DNA from: Thermodesulfovibrio sp.
GTDB taxonomy: Bacteria > Nitrospirota > Thermodesulfovibrionia > Thermodesulfovibrionales > Thermodesulfovibrionaceae
Assembly (NCBI GenBank): GCA_026415595.1
Contig: JAOAGU010000002.1
Span: 29,075 to 36,309, forward strand
DNA length: 7,235 nt
Direction of reading: 5' to 3'
Below, piece by piece: positions 1 through 6,304 of this stretch. Both the position numbers and the translations under genes were made by a program. The notes below the pieces were generated by a model, which saw only the letters and a list, made by a program, of their open reading frames with translations, was not told the DNA's origin and did not search any database. The number at the start of each line of letters is the position of its first letter. Positions within the stretch are counted from its first letter, which is position 1.

Positions 1-1461
1 ACCTATTGGGCAGCGAAAAGAACAAGGACAACAGCAGAGTTTTATGCAGCAGGAAGAAGTATAACAGGGTTTCAGAACGGTCTTGCCCTTGCAGGAGATT
101 ATATGTCAGCAGCAAGTTTTCTCGGTATAGCTGGCTTAGTTGCTCTAAAGGGATATGATGGACTTATTTATTCAGTTGGCTTCCTTGTTGGATGGCCTAT
201 AGTAATGTTTCTTATTGCAGAACAACTAAGAAACCTTGGTAAATATACATTTGCTGATGTTGTGGCTTACCGTCTAAAACAAAGACAAATTAGGACTGCA
301 GCTGCAACAGGTGCATTAATTACAGTGTTGCTTTACTTAATAGCTCAGATGGTAGGCGCGGGCTCATTGATTAAACTTTTATTCGGAATTCCCTATGAGA
401 TAGCTGTAATTATCGTTGGTGCATTAATGATAGCCTATGTTTTATTTGGTGGTATGCTTGCTACCACATGGGTTCAGATAATCAAAGCAATATTGCTTCT
501 TGGTGGTGCTACAATATTAGTTTTTCTTATTTTGATTAAATTTGGCTTTAATTATGTTGACTTATTTTCAACAGTCACTGACAGATATGGAGAAAAAATG
601 CTTCAACCAGGAGGACTTGTTAAAAATCCTATTGATACAATATCCTTAGGAATTGCCCTAATGTTCGGAACAGCAGGATTACCACATATTTTAATGAGGT
701 TTTACACTGTTCCTGATGCAAAGGAGGCAAGAAAATCTGTATTTTATGCTACAGGCTTCATAGGTTATTTTTATGTGCTTACTTTTACTATAGGATTTGG
801 CGCAGCAGCCTTAGTAGGACATGAAATAATAAGCAAGATTGACAAAGGTGGGAACATGGCTGCACCTCTGCTTGCTGAGGCATTAGGTGGAGAGATATTC
901 TTAGGCTTTTTGGCAGCAGTTGCTTTTGCAACAATTTTAGCAGTGGTAGCAGGATTAACGCTGGCAGGAGCTTCAGCTGTTTCTCATGATATTTATGTTG
1001 GAGTTATAAGAAGAGGGAAGGCTGATGAAAAACAAGAGGTGAAAGCAGCTAAAATTGCAACATTGGCGTTAGGAATTTTTGCAATTTTATTGGGAATAGC
1101 TTTTAAAGGGCAGAATGTTGCTTTTATGGTTGGCTTAGCCTTTGCAATTGCTGCTTCTGCAAACTTTCCTGCCTTGTTAATGTCAATTTTCTGGAAAAAA
1201 TTTACTACTCAAGGTGCATTGTGGAGCATATATACAGGACTTTTTTTGAGTGTTATTTTAATAATTTTAAGTCCAACAGTATGGGTTGATATATTGAAAA
1301 ACCCAGCACCCATATTTCCACTTAAAAGCCCAGCCATTGTGTCTTTTCCCGCAGCCTTTATTGTTGGTATATTAGTTTCTCTGGTTACAAAAGAAAGGGA
1401 AGCAGAAGAAAAATTTGAGATTGAAAAGATAAGGTCTTATATTGGTATAGGTGCTGAATAA
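1..1461 (+). CDS. actP: Cation/acetate symporter ActP-like, SSS family (5' end truncated by window edge)
   Basis: This is a sodium:solute symporter of the inner membrane whose closest recognisable relatives are ActP acetate permeases, which take up acetate and other short monocarboxylates with a cation. The reading frame is open from base 1, so the gene starts upstream; the ATG at 103 is internal (codon 35 of the visible part), because the preceding codons encode the conserved ActP stretch EFYAAGRS...NGLALAGDYMSAASFLG (codons 13-38). Other family marks are the SSS signature region around GGMLATTWVQIIKA (codons 150-163), the TM8-end motif ASAVSHDIY (codons 324-332), and many hydrophobic membrane segments. 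The protein ends in a charged cytoplasmic tail finishing IGIGAE. Visible length is 486 residues against about 550 for E. coli ActP, so only the first helix region is missing. It lies 42 bp upstream of acs on the same strand, which supports acetate as substrate. The family and orientation are clear; substrate is inferred from motif similarity and context. Confidence 0.93.
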   Translation, partial: TYWAAKRTRTTAEFYAAGRSITGFQNGLALAGDYMSAASFLGIAGLVALKGYDGLIYSVGFLVGWPIVMFLIAEQLRNLGKYTFADVVAYRLKQRQIRTAAATGALITVLLYLIAQMVGAGSLIKLLFGIPYEIAVIIVGALMIAYVLFGGMLATTWVQIIKAILLLGGATILVFLILIKFGFNYVDLFSTVTDRYGEKMLQPGGLVKNPIDTISLGIALMFGTAGLPHILMRFYTVPDAKEARKSVFYATGFIGYFYVLTFTIGFGAAALVGHEIISKIDKGGNMAAPLLAEALGGEIFLGFLAAVAFATILAVVAGLTLAGASAVSHDIYVGVIRRGKADEKQEVKAAKIATLALGIFAILLGIAFKGQNVAFMVGLAFAIAASANFPALLMSIFWKKFTTQGALWSIYTGLFLSVILIILSPTVWVDILKNPAPIFPLKSPAIVSFPAAFIVGILVSLVTKEREAEEKFEIEKIRSYIGIGAE

Positions 1462-1499
1462 TGAATAAAATAATGTTAAAATTAATAAAAAGGAGGTAA
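1461..1499 (+). other. Possible 12-codon mini-ORF bridging actP and acs
   Basis: An ATG overlapping the last base of the actP stop codon (TAATG) opens a 12-codon frame, MNKIMLKLIKRR, that ends in TAA at 1497-1499, inside the purine-rich acs Shine-Dalgarno region and 4 bases before the acs ATG. The two Arg codons AGG AGG are the acs Shine-Dalgarno itself. A ribosome reinitiating here would terminate on top of the acs start, a layout that could couple acs to actP translation. The gap is short and AT-rich, so an open frame by chance is quite likely; no peptide function is claimed. Confidence 0.2.
1490..1497 (+). promoter_or_regulatory. Strong Shine-Dalgarno for acs
   Basis: AAGGAGGT lies 6 bases (counted from its last T) before the ATG at 1504. 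It is close to a full anti-16S match at normal spacing and fixes the acs start. It is one of the strongest ribosome-binding sites in the window, consistent with high acs translation. Confidence 0.9.
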
Positions 1500-1503
1500 A
1501 AGC

Positions 1504-3471
1504 ATGACACAAGGCATTGATGTTTTACTTAAGGAACAGAGGGTATTCCCTCCACCAAAAGAGATTTCTGAAAAAGCCTACATTAAGAGTATGGCTGAGT
1601 ATGAGGCTATGTATAAGCGTTCTTTAGAGGACCCAGAGGGTTTTTGGGCTGAGATTGCGGAACAGAATATTACATGGTATAAAAAGTGGGATAAGGTTTT
1701 AGATTATGATTTTAACAAACCTTATATTAAGTGGTTTATTGGTGGCAAACTTAATGCATCCTATAATTGCCTTGACCGTAATCTTGCTAACTTAGGGAAT
1801 AAGGCCGCACTCATCTGGGAGGCTGATGATGGTGAAGTTAAAACATACACTTATTGGCAGCTTTATAGAGAAGTAAATAGATTTGCTAATGTTCTGAAGA
1901 AGATTGGTATCAAGAAAGGAGATAGAGTTGCTATTTATCTCCCCATGATTCCTGAACTTCCTATAACGCTTCTGGCATGTGCAAGAATTGGTGCAATTCA
2001 TAGCGTTGTATTTGCAGGCTTTTCAGCTCAATCTCTAAGAGACAGAATAAATGACTGCGGAGCCAAATTACTTATTACAGCTAATCAGGGTGTTAGAGGA
2101 GGAAGGCTTGTCCCCTTGAAGGCAAATTCTGATCAAGCATTGGAAGGAGCACCTTCTATAGAAAAAGTAATTGTTGTAAGAAGAACTCCTAATTTTGTTG
2201 ATATGGACCCTCAGAGAGATTTCTGGTGGCATGACCTTATGAATGACCCAGAGATTGGAAACTACTGCGAACCTGAACAGATGGATGCAGAAGACCCGTT
2301 GTTTATTTTATATACATCGGGTTCAACAGGTAAACCAAAGGGAGTTTTACATACAACTGGTGGATACATGGTATACACCAATGTAACCTTCAAGTGGGTA
2401 TTTGACTACAAACCTGAAGAAATCTTTTTCTGCACTGCAGATATTGGTTGGGTAACTGGTCACAGTTACATTGTATATGGACCTTTAAGTGCAGGAGCTA
2501 CATCATTAATGTTTGAAGGCGTTCCCACCTATCCAAATCCAGGAAGATTCTGGGAAATTGTTGAAAAACACAGAGTCAATATATTTTATACAGCACCAAC
2601 TGCTATAAGAGCACTTATGAGAGAAGGTGAAAAGTGGCCCTATCAGTATGACCTTTCAAGCCTAAGAATTCTTGGCACAGTTGGTGAGCCTATTAATCCA
2701 GAGGCATGGATATGGTACTACAAACATGTAGGAAGAGAACGTTGTCCTATTGTAGATACTTGGTGGCAGACTGAAACAGGCGGATTTATGATAACACCAC
2801 TTCCTGGTGCAATGACACTTAAGCCCGGGTCTGCTACAAGACCATTTTTCGGTGTTGTTCCAAAGGTTCTCAAAGAAGATGGTTCTCCTGCAGGGGTAAA
2901 TGAAGGAGGATATCTGATAATAGAAAAACCATGGCCTGGAATTTTAAGAGGTACATGGGGTGACCCTGAAAACAAAAGAATAAAAGAAGTTTACTTCTCA
3001 CGTTTTGCTGGCAAATACTTTACAGGTGATGGTGCAAGAGTTGATGAAGATGGTGATTACTGGCTCATGGGAAGAATTGATGATGTTATAAATGTTTCTG
3101 GACATAGATTAGGAACAGCGGAGATTGAATCAGCCCTTGTTGCTCATCCATCTGTTGCAGAAGCTGCTGTTGTTGGATTTCCCCATGATATAAAAGGAGA
3201 GGGTATCTATGTTTATGTGGTTCTTAAGGAAGGATATGATCCCTCAAAGGACCTTGAAAAATTACTAATATCCCACATAAGGCAGATGATTGGTCCAATT
3301 GCAACTCCTGACAAAATTCAGTTTACTGCAGGACTTCCAAAAACAAGAAGTGGTAAGATAATGAGAAGAATTTTAAGAAAAATTGCCTCCGGAGCACTTG
3401 ATGAACTTGGTGATACATCAACGCTTGCTGATCCATCAGTAGTAGAGGAATTGATAACAGGTAGAAAATAA
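1504..3471 (+). CDS. acs: Acetyl-CoA synthetase (AMP-forming)
   Basis: Acs activates acetate with ATP to acetyl-AMP and then transfers the acetyl group to CoA, in the cytoplasm. The 655-residue length matches the family (about 650). An N-terminal ACS domain (about 25-85) is followed by the AMP-binding domain with P-loop YTSGSTGKPKG (270-280), the WWQTETGG motif (420-427), the ATP-ribose Asp (D509 in TGDGA) and hinge segment GRIDDVINVSGHRLG (523-537). The mobile C-terminal domain carries PKTRSGK with the catalytic, normally acetylatable lysine K618. Counting against Salmonella Acs, the acetate-pocket residues V310/T311/V386/W414 correspond to V317, T318, V393 and W421. W421 is the bulky residue that restricts the pocket to acetate, so this is not a propionyl-CoA synthetase. 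CoA-site R198 is also present. It follows the acetate permease gene by 42 bp, implying an acetate uptake-and-activation operon. K618 suggests control by lysine acetylation, but no acetyltransferase or deacetylase gene is visible here. Confidence 0.97.
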   Translation: MTQGIDVLLKEQRVFPPPKEISEKAYIKSMAEYEAMYKRSLEDPEGFWAEIAEQNITWYKKWDKVLDYDFNKPYIKWFIGGKLNASYNCLDRNLANLGNKAALIWEADDGEVKTYTYWQLYREVNRFANVLKKIGIKKGDRVAIYLPMIPELPITLLACARIGAIHSVVFAGFSAQSLRDRINDCGAKLLITANQGVRGGRLVPLKANSDQALEGAPSIEKVIVVRRTPNFVDMDPQRDFWWHDLMNDPEIGNYCEPEQMDAEDPLFILYTSGSTGKPKGVLHTTGGYMVYTNVTFKWVFDYKPEEIFFCTADIGWVTGHSYIVYGPLSAGATSLMFEGVPTYPNPGRFWEIVEKHRVNIFYTAPTAIRALMREGEKWPYQYDLSSLRILGTVGEPINPEAWIWYYKHVGRERCPIVDTWWQTETGGFMITPLPGAMTLKPGSATRPFFGVVPKVLKEDGSPAGVNEGGYLIIEKPWPGILRGTWGDPENKRIKEVYFSRFAGKYFTGDGARVDEDGDYWLMGRIDDVINVSGHRLGTAEIESALVAHPSVAEAAVVGFPHDIKGEGIYVYVVLKEGYDPSKDLEKLLISHIRQMIGPIATPDKIQFTAGLPKTRSGKIMRRILRKIASGALDELGDTSTLADPSVVEELITGRK

Positions 3472-3480
3472 AAGCAATTT

Positions 3481-3511
3481 ATAAAGGGAGGGTCTTATTC
3501 CCTCCCTTTAT
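3481..3511 (+). terminator. Intrinsic terminator after acs, probably bidirectional
   Basis: A perfect 12-bp stem (ATAAAGGGAGGG at 3481-3492 pairing with 3500-3511) encloses a 7-base loop. It starts 9 bases after the acs stop. On the + strand it is followed by a T-rich but interrupted run (TTATTTAGTTTT); on the - strand the exit side reads AAATTGCTTTTATTTTC, so it can serve both acs and the convergent efflux gene. Its last paired base is also the last base of the efflux gene's TAA stop codon. Confidence 0.85.
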
Positions 3512-5013
3512 TATTTAGTTTTAAACAACGGTCTTTTGAAAAATATTACAGTCAGTAACATAGAAAGCATAGATATGCTCAAAATCCAGAAGGCTTCATT
3601 AAATGCTATTGCTTGAGCCTGTCTTATTAATTCTCTGTATATTACATTCTCCGCATTTAAAAAGGACTTTATTGAAAGATATTCATTCAATCTTTCAACT
3701 GCAATTTGATATGGGATATCATAGGGAGTTAAATTTTCCACAAGTCTTGACTGATGAAATTGAGCCCTTTGACTGATAATTGCTGTAACAACTGCAGTTC
3801 CTACAGAACCTCCTATGTTTCTTATGACAGCACTTAGTGGGGTGGCATCTTGCATTTTCTCCTTAGGTATAAAAGCAACAGTCATAACAGCAAGAGGAGT
3901 CATAGTAAAAGCCATTCCAACTGCTAAAACAGCTCTGGGATAAACAAAACTCCAAAAGTCTGCTTGAAGATTGAACAGACTCATTAAATATGTTGAATAG
4001 GCACAAGTTATAATTCCAAAGGCAAGCGGAATCTTGGGATTTATTTTATCTGATATTTTACCGCTTATTGGGAATGCCAATAACTGCACTATTCCTGCAG
4101 GACCTAAAACTAATCCTGCTAAAAATGCTGTATAACCCATAAGAGTTTGAACATAAATAGGTAGCAAAATTATACTTCCAAAGAGATTGACAAAGGTGAA
4201 AAACATAACTAAATTACCAAATAAAAAGTTTTTATCTTTAAACAATCTCAGATTGACAACAGGATGTTCTGCTTTCTTTAGTTCCCACCATACAAGAGCT
4301 AAAAGACTGATTATACTTATTATTGATAATGTTATTATTAAATTGGATTCAAACCAGTCTTCTCTTTCACCTTTATCAAGCACTACCTGAAGACATCCTA
4401 TTCCAAGAGATAGAAATATAAGCCCCGGGTAGTCAATTTTTAATTTTTCTCTTTTAAGATAGGGAGGGTCTTCTATCACCAAATAGGTCATTAAAATTGA
4501 TATGACTCCTACGGGTATGTTTATGTAATAAATCCATCTCCAAGAAAAGTTATCCGCAATCCATCCACCTATCATTGGACCAAAAATGGGAGCTAAAATT
4601 ATTCCCATTCCATATATAGCCATTGCTGTTCCGTATTGATGCTTAGGAAAACTCTCAAGCAGTATACTTTGACTAAGAGGTTGGAGTCCACCACCACCAA
4701 TTCCCTGAAGTATTCTGAAAAATATGAGTGAGCTTAAATTCCATGCAACTCCACAAAAAAGAGAAGCAATTGTAAAAAGAGCAATGGAAAATATCAGATA
4801 ATTTTTTCTACCAAATAGTCTACTTAACCATCCTGCCATTGGAATTACTACAGCATTTGCTACAAGGTAAGATGTGATAATCCATGTAGATTCATCAATA
4901 CCTGCAGACATATCGCCTTGAATATGTCTTAAAGCTACATTGTTTATAGTTGTATCAAGTATTTCTATGAAAGTTGGTAGCATTACGGTAAGTACTATCC
5001 AGAATCTTTTCAT
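3511..5013 (-). CDS. EmrB/QacA-type multidrug MFS transporter (DHA2 family)
   Basis: A 500-residue inner-membrane drug:proton antiporter, close to E. coli EmrB in length (512) and alignable along its whole length by eye (for example LQVVLDKGEREDWF against EmrB LQIMLDRGKELDWF). DHA2 hallmarks in order: motif D1 LDTTINNVAL (19-28, with membrane D20), motif A GWLSRLFGRK (61-70), motif B around R100 in FFRILQGIGGGG, and motif C GPMIGGW followed by WRWIYYINIPVG (145-169). About 14 hydrophobic helices are expected from the family. In motif A the usual acidic position is occupied by R65, a deviation also seen in basic form in E. coli EmrB (GWLAKRVG). EmrB normally works with the adaptor EmrA and an outer-membrane channel; none is encoded next to it here, since its upstream neighbour is rpsT. 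The ATG at 5013 gives a normal DHA2 N-terminus, but no Shine-Dalgarno is visible. Exported substrate is unknown. Confidence 0.93.
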   Translation of the reverse strand: MKRFWIVLTVMLPTFIEILDTTINNVALRHIQGDMSAGIDESTWIITSYLVANAVVIPMAGWLSRLFGRKNYLIFSIALFTIASLFCGVAWNLSSLIFFRILQGIGGGGLQPLSQSILLESFPKHQYGTAMAIYGMGIILAPIFGPMIGGWIADNFSWRWIYYINIPVGVISILMTYLVIEDPPYLKREKLKIDYPGLIFLSLGIGCLQVVLDKGEREDWFESNLIITLSIISIISLLALVWWELKKAEHPVVNLRLFKDKNFLFGNLVMFFTFVNLFGSIILLPIYVQTLMGYTAFLAGLVLGPAGIVQLLAFPISGKISDKINPKIPLAFGIITCAYSTYLMSLFNLQADFWSFVYPRAVLAVGMAFTMTPLAVMTVAFIPKEKMQDATPLSAVIRNIGGSVGTAVVTAIISQRAQFHQSRLVENLTPYDIPYQIAVERLNEYLSIKSFLNAENVIYRELIRQAQAIAFNEAFWILSISMLSMLLTVIFFKRPLFKTK

Positions 5014-5019
5014 CTGAAT

Positions 5020-5025
5020 ATTATA
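5020..5025 (-). promoter_or_regulatory. Candidate -10 box (TATAAT) for the efflux gene
   Basis: On the - strand a consensus TATAAT is followed by only six bases (ATTCAG) and then the ATG. If used, transcription would begin at or within a base of the start codon, giving a leaderless mRNA; this fits the missing Shine-Dalgarno. No good -35 hexamer is found at 16-18 bp, and the surrounding sequence is very AT-rich, so the call is tentative. Confidence 0.4.
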
Positions 5026-5048
5026 TAAAAATTCAATGAGGAGTTTTT

Positions 5049-5093
5049 AAGAAAAATAAAAAGGCCGCTAAATCAGAATAATTTAGAGGCCTT
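5049..5093 (-). terminator. Intrinsic terminator of rpsT
   Basis: Read on the - strand, AAGGCC-T-CTAAAT (5093-5081) pairs with ATTTAG-C-GGCCTT (5073-5061), giving a 13-position stem with one internal mismatch and a 7-base loop. It is followed immediately by TTTTTATTTTTC (5060-5049). It begins about 10 bases after the rpsT stop and separates rpsT from the efflux gene on the same strand, so the two are probably not one operon. Confidence 0.9.
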
Positions 5094-5102
5094 ATAAATT
5101 TT

Positions 5103-5411
5103 TTAATTTTTTGATAGAGAATCAGCGAGGACAGAGTTAACTTTTTTCATTAATCTTGATATTTTTCTTGATGCAGTATTTTTGTGAATTATTCCCTTTG
5201 CTGCTGCTTTGCTTATTATTTTTACAGCTTCATTTAAGACATTTTGGACAAGTTCTTTTTCCTTTTTAGAGATTGCCTCTTCAACTTTTTTTATTGATGT
5301 TTTAATTTTTGTCTTCCATGCTTGATTTCTCAAGCTTCTTTTTTCACTCTGTCTTATTCTTTTTAAAACAGATTTACTTCTCTTTTTAAAAGTTGACCTT
5401 TTAGTTGCCAA
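5103..5411 (-). CDS. rpsT: 30S ribosomal protein S20
   Basis: S20 is a primary 16S rRNA-binding protein of the 30S subunit. The 102-residue product is Lys/Arg-rich and predicted helical. It carries the family's conserved segments: SVLKRIRQSEKRSLRN near the N-terminus (about 14-29), the helix TSIKKVEEAI (38-47) and the diagnostic AAAKGIIHKNTASRKISRL (69-87). It is longer than the E. coli protein (87 residues), with roughly eight extra residues at the N-terminus and a short serine-containing tail. The start is TTG at 5411-5409, chosen because GGAGG lies exactly 6 bases upstream and the product begins MATK; no ATG alternative fits. E. coli rpsT also starts at UUG and is translationally autoregulated, so the weak start may be a regulatory feature here too. 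It is a monocistronic unit with its own promoter candidate and terminator, divergent from mqnD. Confidence 0.97.
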   Translation of the reverse strand: MATKRSTFKKRSKSVLKRIRQSEKRSLRNQAWKTKIKTSIKKVEEAISKKEKELVQNVLNEAVKIISKAAAKGIIHKNTASRKISRLMKKVNSVLADSLSKN

Positions 5412-5417
5412 ATTTAT

Positions 5418-5424
5418 CCTCCTT
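5418..5424 (-). promoter_or_regulatory. Shine-Dalgarno deciding the TTG start of rpsT
   Basis: AAGGAGG on the - strand, followed by six bases (ATAAAT) and TTG. The strong site at ideal spacing is what supports TTG as initiator. Confidence 0.9.
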
Positions 5425-5445
5425 AACTTTGAGTATTAACTTTTT

Positions 5446-5475
5446 AAAATACCATAGTTTACATAAATGTTTCAA
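5446..5475 (-). promoter_or_regulatory. Candidate sigma70-type promoter of rpsT
   Basis: On the - strand, TTGAAA (5475-5470) and TATTTT (5451-5446) are separated by 18 bp. The -35 matches consensus at 5 of 6 positions except the C; the -10 is moderate. It would start transcription roughly 30 bases upstream of the rpsT TTG, leaving room for the Shine-Dalgarno. It overlaps the mqnD promoter candidate on the other strand. Confidence 0.5.
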
Positions 5476-5487
5476 TATCGGTAAAAT
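5458..5487 (+). promoter_or_regulatory. Candidate sigma70-type promoter of mqnD
   Basis: TTTACA (5458-5463) and TAAAAT (5482-5487), each 5 of 6 to consensus, are 18 bp apart. The expected start of transcription, about 7 bases after the -10, falls at 5494-5495, that is at the mqnD ATG. The mRNA would then be leaderless or nearly so, matching the lack of a Shine-Dalgarno. AT-richness makes chance matches common. Confidence 0.5.
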
Positions 5488-5494
5488 TATCTTT

Positions 5495-6304
5495 ATGTTA
5501 AATTTCGGAATATCACCATGCCCGAATGATACTTTTATTTTTTATGGAATGATTAAAGAAAGAATTGATTTAAAAGGTTATAAATTTAACTTCATCATTG
5601 AAGATGTAGAAACTCTTAATAATCTATGCATTAAAGGAGTTCTTCCTATTTCAAAAGTTTCAGTTCATGCCTTTTATTATTTGCAAAGAGATTATGATTT
5701 TCTCAATTCAGGTGGAGCTATATCAGAACTTGGTCCTGTGGTGGTGACAAAAGATATTGAACAAATTAAAAGAATGTCTGAAATTAAAATAGCTTTACCT
5801 GGCAAATTAACAACTGCCTCTGCACTCATGTGGTTTTACTGGAGGAAAAATTTTTCTAATAAGAGATATTCTTTAAAATTTGTACCCTTTAATCAGATTA
5901 TTGATGAGTTATTAAATGAAAAAGTCCATTTAGGAGTGCTTATTCATGAGGGTAGATTTATTTATCAGCATTATGATTTTAATCTTATTGCAGACCTTGG
6001 TGAATTCTGGAAAAAAGAAACAGGCATGCCCATACCTCTTGGATGTGTTATTGTGAAGAAAAACAATAAAATTAATAAAAAAATACTTGATAATATAATA
6101 AGAGAAAGTATTTTATATTCAAAGAAAAATATGGCAGAAGTTTTACCATTTATAAAAAATTATGCGCAAGAACTTAAAGAGGAGGTGATAATATCTCATA
6201 TACATGCTTATGTTAACGATTTTTCCCTAAATTTAACTAATAAAGGGAAGCAATCTATAATCACTTTTCTTAAAAAACTACAAAGGGAGGGGATATGGAA
6301 TTAG
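5495..6304 (+). CDS. mqnD: 1,4-dihydroxy-6-naphthoate synthase (menaquinone, futalosine pathway)
   Basis: MqnD converts cyclic dehypoxanthine futalosine to 1,4-dihydroxy-6-naphthoate, a late soluble step of the futalosine route to menaquinone. Family segments in this 269-residue product are the N-terminal ISPCPNDTFIFYG (6-18), EDVETLNN, the Lys-Ser/His region ISKVSVHAF, GPVVV, the LGVLIHEGRF motif, ETGMPIPLG, and the C-terminal YVNDFSLNL. H151 in HEGRF corresponds by motif to the histidine proposed as catalytic base in Thermus MqnD. The fold is that of a periplasmic-binding-protein type II domain, but there is no signal peptide. The ATG at 5495 is chosen because homology begins at its second or third residue; an in-frame TTG at 5405 would add 30 non-homologous residues reaching into rpsT. 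There is no convincing Shine-Dalgarno. Base composition is very AT-rich in places (7 G/C of 60 at 6061-6120). MqnA was considered, but HEGRF and ETGMPIPLG favour MqnD. The last codons overlap the next gene. Confidence 0.9.
   Translation: MLNFGISPCPNDTFIFYGMIKERIDLKGYKFNFIIEDVETLNNLCIKGVLPISKVSVHAFYYLQRDYDFLNSGGAISELGPVVVTKDIEQIKRMSEIKIALPGKLTTASALMWFYWRKNFSNKRYSLKFVPFNQIIDELLNEKVHLGVLIHEGRFIYQHYDFNLIADLGEFWKKETGMPIPLGCVIVKKNNKINKKILDNIIRESILYSKKNMAEVLPFIKNYAQELKEEVIISHIHAYVNDFSLNLTNKGKQSIITFLKKLQREGIWN
6285..6292 (+). promoter_or_regulatory. Shine-Dalgarno for the phosphorylase gene, inside mqnD
   Basis: GGGAGGGG lies two bases before the ATG at 6295; the GGAGG core (6286-6290) is 4 bases from it, a rather tight spacing. 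It is embedded in the last codons of mqnD and supports the overlapping start. Confidence 0.75.

Noticed and set aside
103..1461. ATG at 103 as the start of the permease gene
   Set aside because: The frame is open back to base 1 and codons 1-34 encode conserved ActP sequence, so this ATG is internal.
2718..2975. 85-codon open frame on the - strand inside acs, and a similar one at 1792-2001
   Set aside because: Both lie opposite strongly conserved Acs motifs, and their translations are low-information shadows.
4187..4390. 67-codon open frame on the + strand within the efflux gene
   Set aside because: It is antisense to a well-supported transporter gene and has no homology or ribosome-binding site that I can see.
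5461..5470. ACAT-AA-ATGT imperfect palindrome between rpsT and mqnD as an operator
   Set aside because: The half-sites are only 4 bp, the flanks are not symmetrical, and such short matches are expected by chance in AT-rich DNA.
5405..5494. TTG at 5405 as the mqnD start, adding 30 residues
   Set aside because: It overlaps the 5' end of rpsT, the added residues resemble no MqnD N-terminus, and it has no Shine-Dalgarno; the ATG at 5495 fits the family start.
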